Assembly: GCA_964418595.1 (NCBI GenBank)
Contig: CAYQMF010000004.1
Location: 1 to 64,000, forward strand
Source: CAYQMF01 sp964418595
GTDB lineage: Bacteria > Planctomycetota > UBA1135 > UBA2386
Direction of reading: 5' to 3'
Length of the DNA stretch: 64,000 nt
The notes below the pieces were generated by a model. That model ran no database searches, had not been told where the DNA came from, and worked only from the letters and a program-made list of their open reading frames with translations. A program made the translations under genes and the position numbers. Position 1 is the stretch's first letter, and the number at the start of each line of letters is the position of its first letter. Positions 1 to 8,349 of this stretch are shown here, piece after piece.

Positions 1-131
1 CCCAGCTCCGTCATCGCGCCACCGTCGTCGTTGAAGCGACGGAGCTGCACGATCTCGACGCCGTCGATCGTGCGGGCGGCGGAGTAGTCCTGGACGGCGA
101 AGGCGCGCTTGGCTTTGTCGTTGATCTGCAC
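1..131 (-). CDS. Partial gene, possible dTDP-4-dehydrorhamnose 3,5-epimerase-like protein (N-terminus only)
   Basis: Only the first 43 codons are inside the window; the gene runs off the left edge. It starts at a GTG (129-131), because an in-frame TAG lies four codons upstream and no other start is possible. The visible peptide contains IDGVEIVQLRRF and NDDGGAMTELG, which resembles the opening strand of cupin-type sugar 3,5-epimerases (RmlC family), where a short strand is followed by a D-x-x-G turn. The fold and active site are outside the window, so the assignment rests on a short resemblance. It is transcribed away from the neighbouring FGE-like gene end. Confidence 0.4.
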   Translation of the reverse strand, partial: MQINDKAKRAFAVQDYSAARTIDGVEIVQLRRFNDDGGAMTEL

Positions 132-209
132 GGCGGGAGTCTAGGGAGCGTGGGTCGCTTTCCTATCGGCCAGCCGGGCGCGCGACCTGTTTGGGTGCGC
201 GCCGCGCGG

Positions 210-2177
210 TCACTTCGCGCCGAGGCTGGTCCCGTTGCCGGAGCTGGTGCTCGCGCCGGCGGTACCGAGGTTCACCGACGCGCCCGGCGGCACGCGCCAC
301 GGCCGCGTCGTGTCGATGGGCGCATCCAGGTTGAGCGGCAGGTCGAAGAGGAAGTGCCGGTTGCCGGTGGTCGCGACACCGAAGGAGAAGGTCGCAAGGG
401 GCCGGCCGGTCTTGTCGGCCTTCACGCTGAGCGTCGCGCCGCGGTAGCCGCCCTTCGACTCGAGCTTCTGCTCCGTGTCCAGGTGTGCGACGAAGCTGGG
501 CTCGCCGCCGGCGCCGTCGCCGTTGTTGCGGAACAGGAACACGCTCTGCTCCGTCGAGAACGCGTAGTTGCCTTCGCGCATGCGCAGCGTGACCAGCTTG
601 CGTCCGTGCTCGAGCACCTCGGCCTCCGTCACGCCGTACTTGCCGATCACCGCGCGCCAGTCGGGCTCCGCGTTCTTCTCGTCCTTCTTGGCCGGCTCGT
701 CTTCCTTCTTCTTCTTCTTCTTGCCGTCCTTGTCGTCCTTCGCGGCCTTGGCCGCCGCGATCAGCTCACGCTGGCCGATCGTGAGCGCGTCGTTGAGTTC
801 GGCGGGCAGGCCCTTGGCGCGGTAGTACACGGTGTACATCCCGGGTTCGAGGCTGGGGCTCGCGAGCTTCTCGGTCGTCAACAGGGTCCCGACGATCAGC
901 GGAGACTGCTGGCTCTTCGCGTTCGTGTCGGTGCGCCGGTTCTCGGGCGCCCGCTCGTCGTAGCCGATGTCCGAAACCGGCACGAAGCTCAGGGCCGAGT
1001 AGCCGTGCACCACCTCGTCCTTGACCGTGTATCGCTCCATGCCGATCTGGTCGTCGACGTGGGGCATGCGGTTGCCGAAGAACGAATAGTCGTACTCGAT
1101 GCGGACCCGGGAGCGGGTCATGTCCCGCGCCGGCAGCAGCGACTTCGCGACGCGGAAGCCCATCGCGTCCTGGGTCTCCGTCGTCGCCGCGTGGGCGCGG
1201 ACACCGAGGCGCATCTGCACGGGGGACGCTCCGCTGAGGAAGCTGCCGCCCTTCAGCACGCGGTGGTCGTCCTTGAACTCGGCGAACAGGTCCGACGTAT
1301 TGAGCAGCTTCTTCAGCTTGTCGAACTCGCGCTCGAAGTCCTTGCGGGGGGCGCGCGGCACGTAGCCAGCGTTGTCGAACATCCACTCCCACACGCCGGC
1401 GATCATGTCGTCGTGACCGAACGGGCCCTTCGCGACCTGCGAGATCGAACCCACGGGCTTCGTGCCGCGGCGGTCGGAGTTGTTCTTGAGCTTGAGAGCC
1501 TCCAGCCACTTGTCGTCCCAGGTGTCGCCCAGGAGGTAGTTCTTGGGTTTGGTGGTGGGGCCGACCGCGGCCAGCGTCCACTCGGCCTCGGTGGGCAGGC
1601 GCATGCCCGCCCACGCCGCGTACGCGATCGCTTCCGACCACGACACATGCGCGACTGGATTCTTCTCCTGACCCGCAGGGACCGCCCACGGCAGCTTCTT
1701 CCAGTTGACCTCCCAGTAGGCAACCTTCTTGTCGAAGGACTGCGGCATCTTGGCGACCTCGAGGACGCGCTCCTTCGAGTTGAAGTCGTCCTTGCGACCT
1801 TCCTCCCACCAGTGGTACGGGAAGCGGCGACCGGTCTGCTCGATGAAGACCTTGTACTCCGCGTTGGTCACCGGGAAGCGGGCGACGTAGCACTGCTCGA
1901 CATCCACCGTGACGACGCCGAGTTCGGTGAGGCAGTTGCGGATGATGGAGAGGCGCGCGCTCTCACTCTGCGGGGCGAGGCTCTTCGCCAGCTCGGCGAG
2001 ATCCTTGGCGTCGAGGCCCAGCGTGATCTTGCCGGCGGGAAGCTCGACGAGGGTCGGAGGCAGACCGGCTTGCGCGTCCGACCCGCTGCTCTGCGCGAGT
2101 GGCGATCCGGTCAGGGAAGCAGCGGATAGAGTGATGGCCAGAGCGGAGGCGCGACGCGCCTGGAGGGCATAGTGCAT
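210..2177 (-). CDS. Secreted formylglycine-generating-enzyme-domain (SUMF1/EgtB/PvdO-like) protein
   Basis: The 655-residue protein begins with an export signal (hydrophobic core around residues 12-28, ending near SPLAQS). Residues about 45-345 form an FGE-sulfatase domain: YVARFPVTNAEYKVF, NPVAHVSWSEAIAYAAWAG, RLPTEAEW, VWEWMFDN and HRVLKGGSF are characteristic. In true FGE the RGGS block is followed by two redox cysteines that modify sulfatases. Here the stretch after KGGSF reads LSGASPVQMRLGVRAH and has no cysteine, so it is unlikely to install formylglycine and more likely acts as a binding or structural member of the superfamily. The C-terminal half is unrecognised and contains a lysine-rich low-complexity segment (about residues 473-498). 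A sulfatase is encoded about 8 kb away, but no operon link is visible. Confidence 0.85.
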   Translation of the reverse strand: MHYALQARRASALAITLSAASLTGSPLAQSSGSDAQAGLPPTLVELPAGKITLGLDAKDLAELAKSLAPQSESARLSIIRNCLTELGVVTVDVEQCYVARFPVTNAEYKVFIEQTGRRFPYHWWEEGRKDDFNSKERVLEVAKMPQSFDKKVAYWEVNWKKLPWAVPAGQEKNPVAHVSWSEAIAYAAWAGMRLPTEAEWTLAAVGPTTKPKNYLLGDTWDDKWLEALKLKNNSDRRGTKPVGSISQVAKGPFGHDDMIAGVWEWMFDNAGYVPRAPRKDFEREFDKLKKLLNTSDLFAEFKDDHRVLKGGSFLSGASPVQMRLGVRAHAATTETQDAMGFRVAKSLLPARDMTRSRVRIEYDYSFFGNRMPHVDDQIGMERYTVKDEVVHGYSALSFVPVSDIGYDERAPENRRTDTNAKSQQSPLIVGTLLTTEKLASPSLEPGMYTVYYRAKGLPAELNDALTIGQRELIAAAKAAKDDKDGKKKKKKEDEPAKKDEKNAEPDWRAVIGKYGVTEAEVLEHGRKLVTLRMREGNYAFSTEQSVFLFRNNGDGAGGEPSFVAHLDTEQKLESKGGYRGATLSVKADKTGRPLATFSFGVATTGNRHFLFDLPLNLDAPIDTTRPWRVPPGASVNLGTAGASTSSGNGTSLGAK

Positions 2178-2362
2178 TTCGTGATGCCGACGGCTAGGGA
2201 TCGTCCGGGGGGCAGCGCACCGACGACGGTGCGACGTCGCCAGTGGGGAGTGTTGGGCGGCGCGAGCCTACCCGTCGGAGGTCGGTCCGCCAAGGCCGGG
2301 TAGGGGAGTCCCGGCGACACGAACGACCATGGGCGCCTTTGGCGACGCGGACGGCCACGGCC

Positions 2363-3391
2363 CTAGAAGAGCCGACCCTCCGGGGCGAAAAACCGCTTCC
2401 CCTGCTGGACGAGGCCATCCGCGACCAGGTGCCCGAGGTCGGGGTCGAAGTGCTTGCCGGCCTCCGCGCGGAAGAACTCGACGATGCGGTTGTTGTCCCA
2501 CGCGGCCTTGTACGACCTCGCCTCCGCGAGTGCGTCGTACACCTCGGCGAGGATGAGGATGCGGCCGGGCAGGGCGACGGCGTCGCCGGCCAGCCCCTCC
2601 GGGTAGCCGCGGCCATCCCAACGCTCGTGGTGCTGGAAGACCCACCGCCGCACGTCGTCGCTGTCCTCCAGGGGCTCGAGGATCTCGTACCCCATCTGCG
2701 GATGCTGCTTGATCACCTCGCGCTCCTCGCTGGTGAGCGGCCCCTCCTTGCACAGGATGCGGTTGGGGATGCCGATCTTGCCGACGTCGTGGAGCTGGCT
2801 GGCGAGGCTGAGCGACTCGCGGTCGGCGTCGCTGACGCCACACCGGACGGCGAGCGCGTCGGCGTAGCGCACGACGCGATCGGAATGACCCTTCGTCGTC
2901 GGGTCCTTGGCCTCGATCGCCCGGGGCAGCACGCTCGCGAGCACGCGGTTCTGCGTTTCCAGGCGCGCCGTGCGCCGGCGCACCTCGCTCTCCTCGATCG
3001 CGCGCCGGCAGGCTGCCGCGAGTTCGTGGTCGGCAACCGGCTTGACGACGAACTCGGCGACATGCGACCGGATGGCCTCCTGCGCGCCGTTCAGGGACGG
3101 CCGCCCGGTGAGGAGGATGACGGGAACCGGCGGTCGCAACGCCTGCGCGGCGTCTGCCACCGTCAGCCCCAGCTCCTCCGCGCCGAGGTAGAGATCGGTC
3201 ACGACGAGGTCGAAGCGCTCCTCGCTCAGCGCGCGCCGGGCCTCCGGCACGGTGGCGACGGGCGCGGTCTCCATCCCAGCGCGCTCGATGGCGCCGCGGA
3301 TCCCCGCCAGGACTTCGGGGTCGTCGTCGACGACGAGCACGCGAGGGGTGGCGTTGGCGGACCTGCCGGGACCCGTGGAGTGCGACAGCAT
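2363..3391 (-). CDS. HD-GYP domain response regulator (cyclic-di-GMP phosphodiesterase type)
   Basis: A receiver domain fused to an HD-GYP domain, 342 residues. The receiver (about 15-130) has the acidic pair in VVDDDPE, the phospho-acceptor Asp66 in VVTDLYLG and Lys117 in VVKPVADH. The HD-GYP domain (about 150-335) keeps the HD pair at 201-202 (LHDVGKIGIP), HHERWDGRGYPEGL with GYP at 262-264, and the conserved TKGHSDRV helix. This architecture usually hydrolyses c-di-GMP (EAL-independent) in response to a histidine kinase. The start was placed at ATG 3391 because it sits directly before the receiver; upstream in-frame codons to 3466 read as non-homologous tail. No cognate kinase is adjacent; the only kinase in the window is at 46062-48947. 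Confidence 0.9.
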   Translation of the reverse strand: MLSHSTGPGRSANATPRVLVVDDDPEVLAGIRGAIERAGMETAPVATVPEARRALSEERFDLVVTDLYLGAEELGLTVADAAQALRPPVPVILLTGRPSLNGAQEAIRSHVAEFVVKPVADHELAAACRRAIEESEVRRRTARLETQNRVLASVLPRAIEAKDPTTKGHSDRVVRYADALAVRCGVSDADRESLSLASQLHDVGKIGIPNRILCKEGPLTSEEREVIKQHPQMGYEILEPLEDSDDVRRWVFQHHERWDGRGYPEGLAGDAVALPGRILILAEVYDALAEARSYKAAWDNNRIVEFFRAEAGKHFDPDLGHLVADGLVQQGKRFFAPEGRLF

Positions 3392-3544
3392 TGCGGTGAA
3401 CCGAGAGTTGCGAAGGCGTGGCGTGAGGCGGGAGACCAATATGGCCAGCCGCAAATCTGTCCCCATTCAACGGCACACTCGCGCGCCCCTCAACAAGTGG
3501 CGTACGGTTTTCCAGAAACCATGTGGAAAGATGGGGAGGCCCCG

Positions 3545-4531
3545 ATGGACCCCAACGAGACGCATCGCCTTGTCGTGACCAAGGAGCAAGCCGGCAGCCG
3601 CCTGGATGTCGTGCTGGCTCTCGATCCCCGCGTCGGCTCCCGGCGTGTCGCGCAGGAGATCATCGCGGGCGGCCATGTGGTCCTTCCCGGGCTGCGGCAA
3701 GGGATGAAGGCCGGGCTGTTCGTCGCCGAGGGGCAGGTGGTCGAGTTCCGGGTCGTGCCGCCGCCTCCCGCCAAGACTCCGGAGGAGCTGGCCGCGCTGG
3801 CCGCGCCGCTCCGCGTGCTCTTCGAGGATGCATTCCTGCTGGTGATCGACAAGCCGCCGGGCCTCGCCGCGCACCCCCCGGAGGGTGCGCGACGGCATCC
3901 GCAGCCCACCGTCGCGACGCTCGCGGAGGCGCACTGCGGGCCGCTGCCCCGGCTGGGCGGCGACGATCGGCCGGGGATCGTGCATCGCCTCGACAAGGAC
4001 ACCACCGGCGTGATGCTGGTGGCCAAGACCGACGAGGCGTTCCACTTCGTCCAGTCGCAGTTTCGTTCCCGCACCATGCAGAAGGAGTACCGGTGCGTCA
4101 GCTACGGCGAGCCACGCTTCGACTCGGACTGGGTCGAGGGCGCGATCGCCGACCATCCGTCCCGCCCGGAGCGGATGGTGGTCGTCCGCGAGGGAGGCAA
4201 GGAGGCGAGCACGTACTACGAGGTGGTGGAGCGCTTCGCCGGCTTCGCCCACCTGCGCTGCCTGCCGAAGACGGGGCGCACGCACCAGATCCGCGTGCAC
4301 ATGGAACGGGCCGGGCTCTCGCTGGTCGGCGATCGCGTGTACCGCGCCCGCAACCAGCAGCATTGCGCCGTGCCGGAGGGCGCGCCCCCGGTGGAGCGGC
4401 AGATGCTGCACGCGTTCAAGCTCACGCTCGTGCATCCCTGGACCCGCGAGCCGATGACCTTCAGCGCCGAGATCCCCTCCGACATGGCGGCGTTGCTCGC
4501 GTGGCTGCGCGCCGAGCGCGGCGCGACGTAG
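3545..4531 (+). CDS. RluA/RluD-family 23S rRNA pseudouridine synthase
   Basis: Converts specific uridines of ribosomal RNA to pseudouridine. The 328-residue protein has an S4-like RNA-binding segment (about residues 18-70, SRLDVVLALDPRVGSRR) and the catalytic domain with IDKPPGLAAHP, the active-site Asp150 in HRLDKDTTGVMLVAK and the GRTHQIRVHM signature near residue 250. ATG 3545 is preferred over ATG 3521 because GGGGAGG (3533-3539) is a well-spaced ribosome binding site. Length fits RluD/RluA-type enzymes; the exact target uridine cannot be deduced. It is divergent from the HD-GYP gene. Confidence 0.92.
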   Translation: MDPNETHRLVVTKEQAGSRLDVVLALDPRVGSRRVAQEIIAGGHVVLPGLRQGMKAGLFVAEGQVVEFRVVPPPPAKTPEELAALAAPLRVLFEDAFLLVIDKPPGLAAHPPEGARRHPQPTVATLAEAHCGPLPRLGGDDRPGIVHRLDKDTTGVMLVAKTDEAFHFVQSQFRSRTMQKEYRCVSYGEPRFDSDWVEGAIADHPSRPERMVVVREGGKEASTYYEVVERFAGFAHLRCLPKTGRTHQIRVHMERAGLSLVGDRVYRARNQQHCAVPEGAPPVERQMLHAFKLTLVHPWTREPMTFSAEIPSDMAALLAWLRAERGAT

Positions 4532-4592
4532 CGCGGTGCGATCCCGGCGACGCTTGCTGGCGTCGACCCGGGTGTGAGCGCACGATCTGGAC

Positions 4593-6713
4593 ATGCGCTC
4601 GCTCTGGAACGATTCCGAAGCTCGGCAGTTCGTCGACAAGCACGGGCCTCGCCACGGCGAGGACCTCGCGCTGCGCGTGTACACGTCCCGTCTGATCGGG
4701 CGCGACGACAGCCTCGTCCTGCACGGCGGCGGCAACACGTCGGTCAAGACCACCGTCACCGACATCCTTCGCGAGAAGGTGGAGGTCCTCTGCGTGAAGG
4801 GCAGTGGCTGGGACCTCGGCTCGATCGAACCGCAGGGACTCCCGGCGGTCGACCTGCGCGCACTGCTCCGCCTGCGCAAGGTCGCGAGGATGACCGACGA
4901 GGAGATGGTCAACCAGATCCGCACCCGCCTGCTCGACGCGAGCGCGCCGACGCCGTCGGTGGAGACGTTCCTGCACGCGTTCCTGCCGCGCAAGTTCGTC
5001 GACCACACGCACGCGGACGCGATCATGGTGCTCACCAACCAGCCCGACGGGCAGGCGCTGGTGCGCGAGGCCTTGGGCGACGACGTGGTGATCCTGCCGT
5101 GGATCTTCCCCGGCTTCCCGTTGGCGCACGCGGTTGCCGACGCCTACGAGAAGAACCCGAAGTGCCGCGGCATCGTGCTCGAGAAGCACGGCATCTTCTC
5201 GTTCGGCGACGACGCGCGCAGCAGCTACGAGGCGATGGTGGCGATGGTCGACGCGGCCGAGCAGTTGATCGCAGCGCGCGCGCGCGACCGACGCTCGATG
5301 CTGCTGCCGACCAGCACGCTCCTCGGCGAGGACGCCGCGCGCGCGGCGGTCGCGGAGATCGCGCCGATCGTGCGCGGCGCCGTCGCGTTCGCGAGCCGGC
5401 CGCCGGGTGGCATGCTCAAGCTGCACACGCGGTTCGTCATGGAATGGCGCGGCAGCGACGACCTCCGGGCCTTCACGGCGCACGGCGAGTGCGCGCGGCT
5501 CGCCGCCTTGGGCCCACTGACCCCCGACCACGTCATCCGCACCAAGGGGCCCTACCTCACCCTCGGCCTCGAAGCGGCACGCGATCCGGCCAGGGTCCAG
5601 CAGGCCGTGCTCGACTACGAAGGCAACTACGGCCGTTACTTCCAGGCCAACCGCCAACGGCTGCCGAAGGGTGCGGCGATGCTCGACCCGATGCCGCGCG
5701 TGGTGCTGGTCGAGGGCCTGGGCCTGCTGGCGTTCGGCGTGAACGCCAAGGCCGCGATCGTGGCCGCCGACATCGCCGAGCACACCCTGCGCGCCAAGGC
5801 GCAGGCGGAGGCGATCGGCGCCTACACGGAGCTGCCGCCGAGCGAGCTGTTCGCGATGGAGTACTGGTCGCTCGAACTCGCCAAGCTCGGCAAGACCAAG
5901 GCGCCGCCACTCGCCGGCCAGGTCGGCCTGATCACCGGCGCGGCGGGCGCGATCGGCTTCGGCATCGCGCGCGCGCTGCTCGACGCCGGCGCCGAGGTCG
6001 TGGTGACCGACTACAACGAGGACGCGCTGGCGCGGGTCAACAACAAGCTGATCGACAAGTACGGCGCCGCGCGGGTGGCGTCGGTGCGCCTCGATGTCAC
6101 CGACGCCGGGCAGGTCGACGCCGCGTTCGCGGCGGCGTGCCGGCGCTTCGGCGGCATCGACATCGTGGTGCCGAACGCGGGCGTCGCGCACGTCAGCCGG
6201 CTCGCCGACATGGACGTGGCGCAGTTCCGCCGCGTCGTCGACGTGAACCTCACCGGCGCGCTGAACATCCTGCACGCGGCGGCGGACGTGTTCCGGCGTC
6301 AGGGCACCGGCGGTTCGGTGGTGATGCAGGCGAGCAAGAACGTGTTCGACCCGGGCGCCGGGTTCGGCGCGTACTCGGCGAGCAAGGCCGGCGCGCACCA
6401 GCTCGGCAAGATCGCGGCGCTCGAGTTCGCGGAGCTCGGCGTGAGCGTGAACATGATCAACGCCGACGCCGTGTTCGGCGACGACGAGGTGCCGAGCGGA
6501 CTGTGGGAAGAGGTCGGTCCCGACCGCATGCGCGCGCGCGGACTCGATCCACAGGGGCTGCGCGAGTACTACCGCAACCGGAGCCTGCTCAAGCGGGAGG
6601 TGACGCCGGAGCATGTCGGGGCGGCGGTGGTGTTCTTCGCATCGGGGGCGACGCCGACGACGGGAGCGACGCTGCCGGTGGACGCGGGAGTGCCGGGGGC
6701 GTTCCCGCGGTAG
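4593..6713 (+). CDS. Bifunctional class II aldolase / short-chain dehydrogenase (rhamnulose-phosphate aldolase/lactaldehyde dehydrogenase type)
   Basis: A 706-residue fusion. Residues about 25-260 are a class II aldolase domain (HGGGNTSVK, metal-type histidines in FVDHTHADAIM, KHGIFSFGD). From about residue 435 a Rossmann short-chain dehydrogenase follows with TGAAGAIGFG for cofactor binding, VPNAGVAH and the catalytic YSASK around residue 600. Family members of this architecture cleave L-rhamnulose 1-phosphate (or related sugar phosphates) and oxidise the lactaldehyde formed. No other rhamnose-pathway gene is adjacent, so the substrate is inferred. No clear ribosome binding site precedes the ATG. 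Confidence 0.9.
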   Translation: MRSLWNDSEARQFVDKHGPRHGEDLALRVYTSRLIGRDDSLVLHGGGNTSVKTTVTDILREKVEVLCVKGSGWDLGSIEPQGLPAVDLRALLRLRKVARMTDEEMVNQIRTRLLDASAPTPSVETFLHAFLPRKFVDHTHADAIMVLTNQPDGQALVREALGDDVVILPWIFPGFPLAHAVADAYEKNPKCRGIVLEKHGIFSFGDDARSSYEAMVAMVDAAEQLIAARARDRRSMLLPTSTLLGEDAARAAVAEIAPIVRGAVAFASRPPGGMLKLHTRFVMEWRGSDDLRAFTAHGECARLAALGPLTPDHVIRTKGPYLTLGLEAARDPARVQQAVLDYEGNYGRYFQANRQRLPKGAAMLDPMPRVVLVEGLGLLAFGVNAKAAIVAADIAEHTLRAKAQAEAIGAYTELPPSELFAMEYWSLELAKLGKTKAPPLAGQVGLITGAAGAIGFGIARALLDAGAEVVVTDYNEDALARVNNKLIDKYGAARVASVRLDVTDAGQVDAAFAAACRRFGGIDIVVPNAGVAHVSRLADMDVAQFRRVVDVNLTGALNILHAAADVFRRQGTGGSVVMQASKNVFDPGAGFGAYSASKAGAHQLGKIAALEFAELGVSVNMINADAVFGDDEVPSGLWEEVGPDRMRARGLDPQGLREYYRNRSLLKREVTPEHVGAAVVFFASGATPTTGATLPVDAGVPGAFPR

Positions 6714-6765
6714 GGGTGAGGGGAAGGGAACGGGGCGTGGGAGGGAGGGGGGAACGGGTCGGGCA

Positions 6766-6938
6766 CGGGCTCGCCACGCGGCGAAGCCGCGTGGCTGGCA
6801 CGGGCACGTTCACCTCGGAACCGGGAACGGGACAAGGGGTGCAGGGGCCGCTTCGCTGACCTCTCCCCTCTTCCCGTCGTGAACGTGCCCGTGCCCAGCT
6901 CGACGGCGCGCAGCGCCGTCGAGCGGAGCCCGAGCCCG
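6766..6938. repeat. Nested inverted-repeat / hairpin block (palindromic intergenic element)
   Basis: This is the 271-bp gap between the aldolase-dehydrogenase gene and the CAP-domain gene. I see four nested complementarities: an outer 8-bp pair CGGGCTCG (6766-6773) / CGAGCCCG (6931-6938); a 10-bp hairpin GCCACGCGGC-GAA-GCCGCGTGGC (6773-6795); a 17-bp perfect inverted repeat GGCACGGGCACGTTCAC (6797-6813) with its complement at 6879-6895; and a 12-bp hairpin with loop GCA (6898-6924). Purine-rich sequence precedes and pyrimidine-rich sequence follows. It may serve as a convergent terminator, but is larger than needed for that and looks like a REP- or MITE-like insertion. No second copy was seen in this window. 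Confidence 0.75.
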
Positions 6939-6984
6939 AAACCTTCTCCCCCTCGTGCGCGCGGTGACGCTCCACGCCGCCCTC

Positions 6985-8349
6985 TCACTCACACATCGCC
7001 ACCACGTACCTCATCGCCACCGTCTTCCCCCCATCCAGGCTCACCTCCACGAGGAACCTCTCGCCAACCACGTTGCGCACTCCCACCGGTCGGAACACGA
7101 GGCACTGCCCCGTCCCGTAGCCGCCGTCGGCGATGCCGACGTGATCCAGGTCCAACGGCTCGCCCGCCGGCAGCCAGTCGGCGTCGAGCCGGCGCACGGT
7201 CACCTTCGTCGTGCCGATCTCCTTCAGCCCGCTGCCGCGCACCGGCGCCACGCTCCACGCGCGGCGCGCGCCGAACATCGAGACCGGCACCCAGCCCGCC
7301 GGCGGATACAGCACCGTGTCGAGGCCCTTCGGCGCGCTGCCCGATGCGTCCATCGACCACATCGCGCTGTACTCGCCGTCGGCGCCGAAGGCTGTCTTGC
7401 GCATCGCGGGGTTCAGGCACCAGCGGCGGTGGCCGATGCGGTCGATGTTCGAAGGATCCGAGTCGTCCATGTACGAATCGACGGAGCGAACCATGCCGCC
7501 GGTGGCGAGGTTGCTCCGCCCGGCGCCGACGCGCGCCTTCTCGTAGCGCGCCGGGTCCATGCCCTCCGGCATCGGCGGCGAATGGCTGAGGCCGCGGTTG
7601 CGCCGGCAGGCCTCGGCGGCGGCATCGCAGAGGTCGTTCCACTCCGCCACCAGGTTCATGCCGTCGTGTGGCACGCGACACAGGAAGCGGTAGGCCTGCA
7701 GTCGCCGCAGAGCCGCCGCGCGCGTGGCGGCCTGCGGGTCGGCGGGATCGAGGCGGGGATCCGGCGGCTCGGCGAGGATCTGCGCGAGCGATGCGCGCAG
7801 CTCTGCCTGCCGCACGGGGAACGGCCGCCAGCCGTCGAGGACGACGAGTTCGCCGTCCACCCACTGCTGGCGGGTCAGGGTCCTGCGTCCGTCGGTGATC
7901 TTGAGGTCGCCGTGCAGGACGCCGTCGCGGTACGCGCCCACCTTGCTGCGCACGTGCTCGGCGTCGTGTTCCTCGAACGCGCCGTGCTGCACGCCACCGC
8001 GCCACGTCGTGAGTTCGGCGCGGCGGCCGTTGGCGTGGAAGGTCTCGCGCCGGCCGTCGAGCTGGTCGGCGCGGTACTCGGCGACGAGCGCACGCCGACC
8101 CTGTGCGTCGAACTCGGTCCACTGGCCGTGCTTGAGCCCGGCGCGGAACACACCGCGCACCTCACAGATGCCGTCGGCCCGGAAGCGTTCGAACACACCG
8201 TGCGCGCGTCCCTCCGCGTCGAGGCCGCAGCGCTCGCGCACGGTGCCGTCGGCGAACGTCTCGACCCGCTCCGTGGGCGCCTGCGCCGCCAGGGGCAGCG
8301 CGAACACGGCCGCGAGTCCGCTCCGCCAGATCACCGCGCGCGCCGCCAC
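6985..8349 (-). CDS. Secreted MORN/YwqK-like repeat protein with C-terminal CAP/SCP-like domain
   Basis: 454 residues from GTG 8349, whose G is shared with the TAG stop of the upstream sulfatase gene, so translation is probably coupled; GTG 8334 is an alternative. A signal peptide (core about 8-24, LAAVFALPLAAQA) is followed by repeats of the D-G-x-x-x-G-x-W/F type (about 30-155: RAGLKHGQWTEFD, YRDGVLHGDLK), like YwqK/MORN toxin-antitoxin repeats. Residues about 215-345 look like a CAP (SCP/PR1) domain: helices with AEWNDLCDAAAEAC, then NIDRIGHRRWCLNP and a following GADGEYSAMWSMD. The C-terminus forms a beta-rich tail. Function unknown; extracytoplasmic location is inferred from the signal. 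Confidence 0.6.
   Translation of the reverse strand: MAARAVIWRSGLAAVFALPLAAQAPTERVETFADGTVRERCGLDAEGRAHGVFERFRADGICEVRGVFRAGLKHGQWTEFDAQGRRALVAEYRADQLDGRRETFHANGRRAELTTWRGGVQHGAFEEHDAEHVRSKVGAYRDGVLHGDLKITDGRRTLTRQQWVDGELVVLDGWRPFPVRQAELRASLAQILAEPPDPRLDPADPQAATRAAALRRLQAYRFLCRVPHDGMNLVAEWNDLCDAAAEACRRNRGLSHSPPMPEGMDPARYEKARVGAGRSNLATGGMVRSVDSYMDDSDPSNIDRIGHRRWCLNPAMRKTAFGADGEYSAMWSMDASGSAPKGLDTVLYPPAGWVPVSMFGARRAWSVAPVRGSGLKEIGTTKVTVRRLDADWLPAGEPLDLDHVGIADGGYGTGQCLVFRPVGVRNVVGERFLVEVSLDGGKTVAMRYVVAMCE

Noticed and set aside
701..725. CTT repeat tract
   Set aside because: It encodes the Lys-rich low-complexity part of the FGE-like protein, and there is no indication of a regulatory microsatellite.
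150..2129. Very long open frames antisense to real genes (for example opposite the FGE-like gene)
   Set aside because: In such GC-rich DNA stop codons are scarce and antisense frames stay open by chance. These have no family motifs and have Arg/Ala/Val/Leu-heavy composition.
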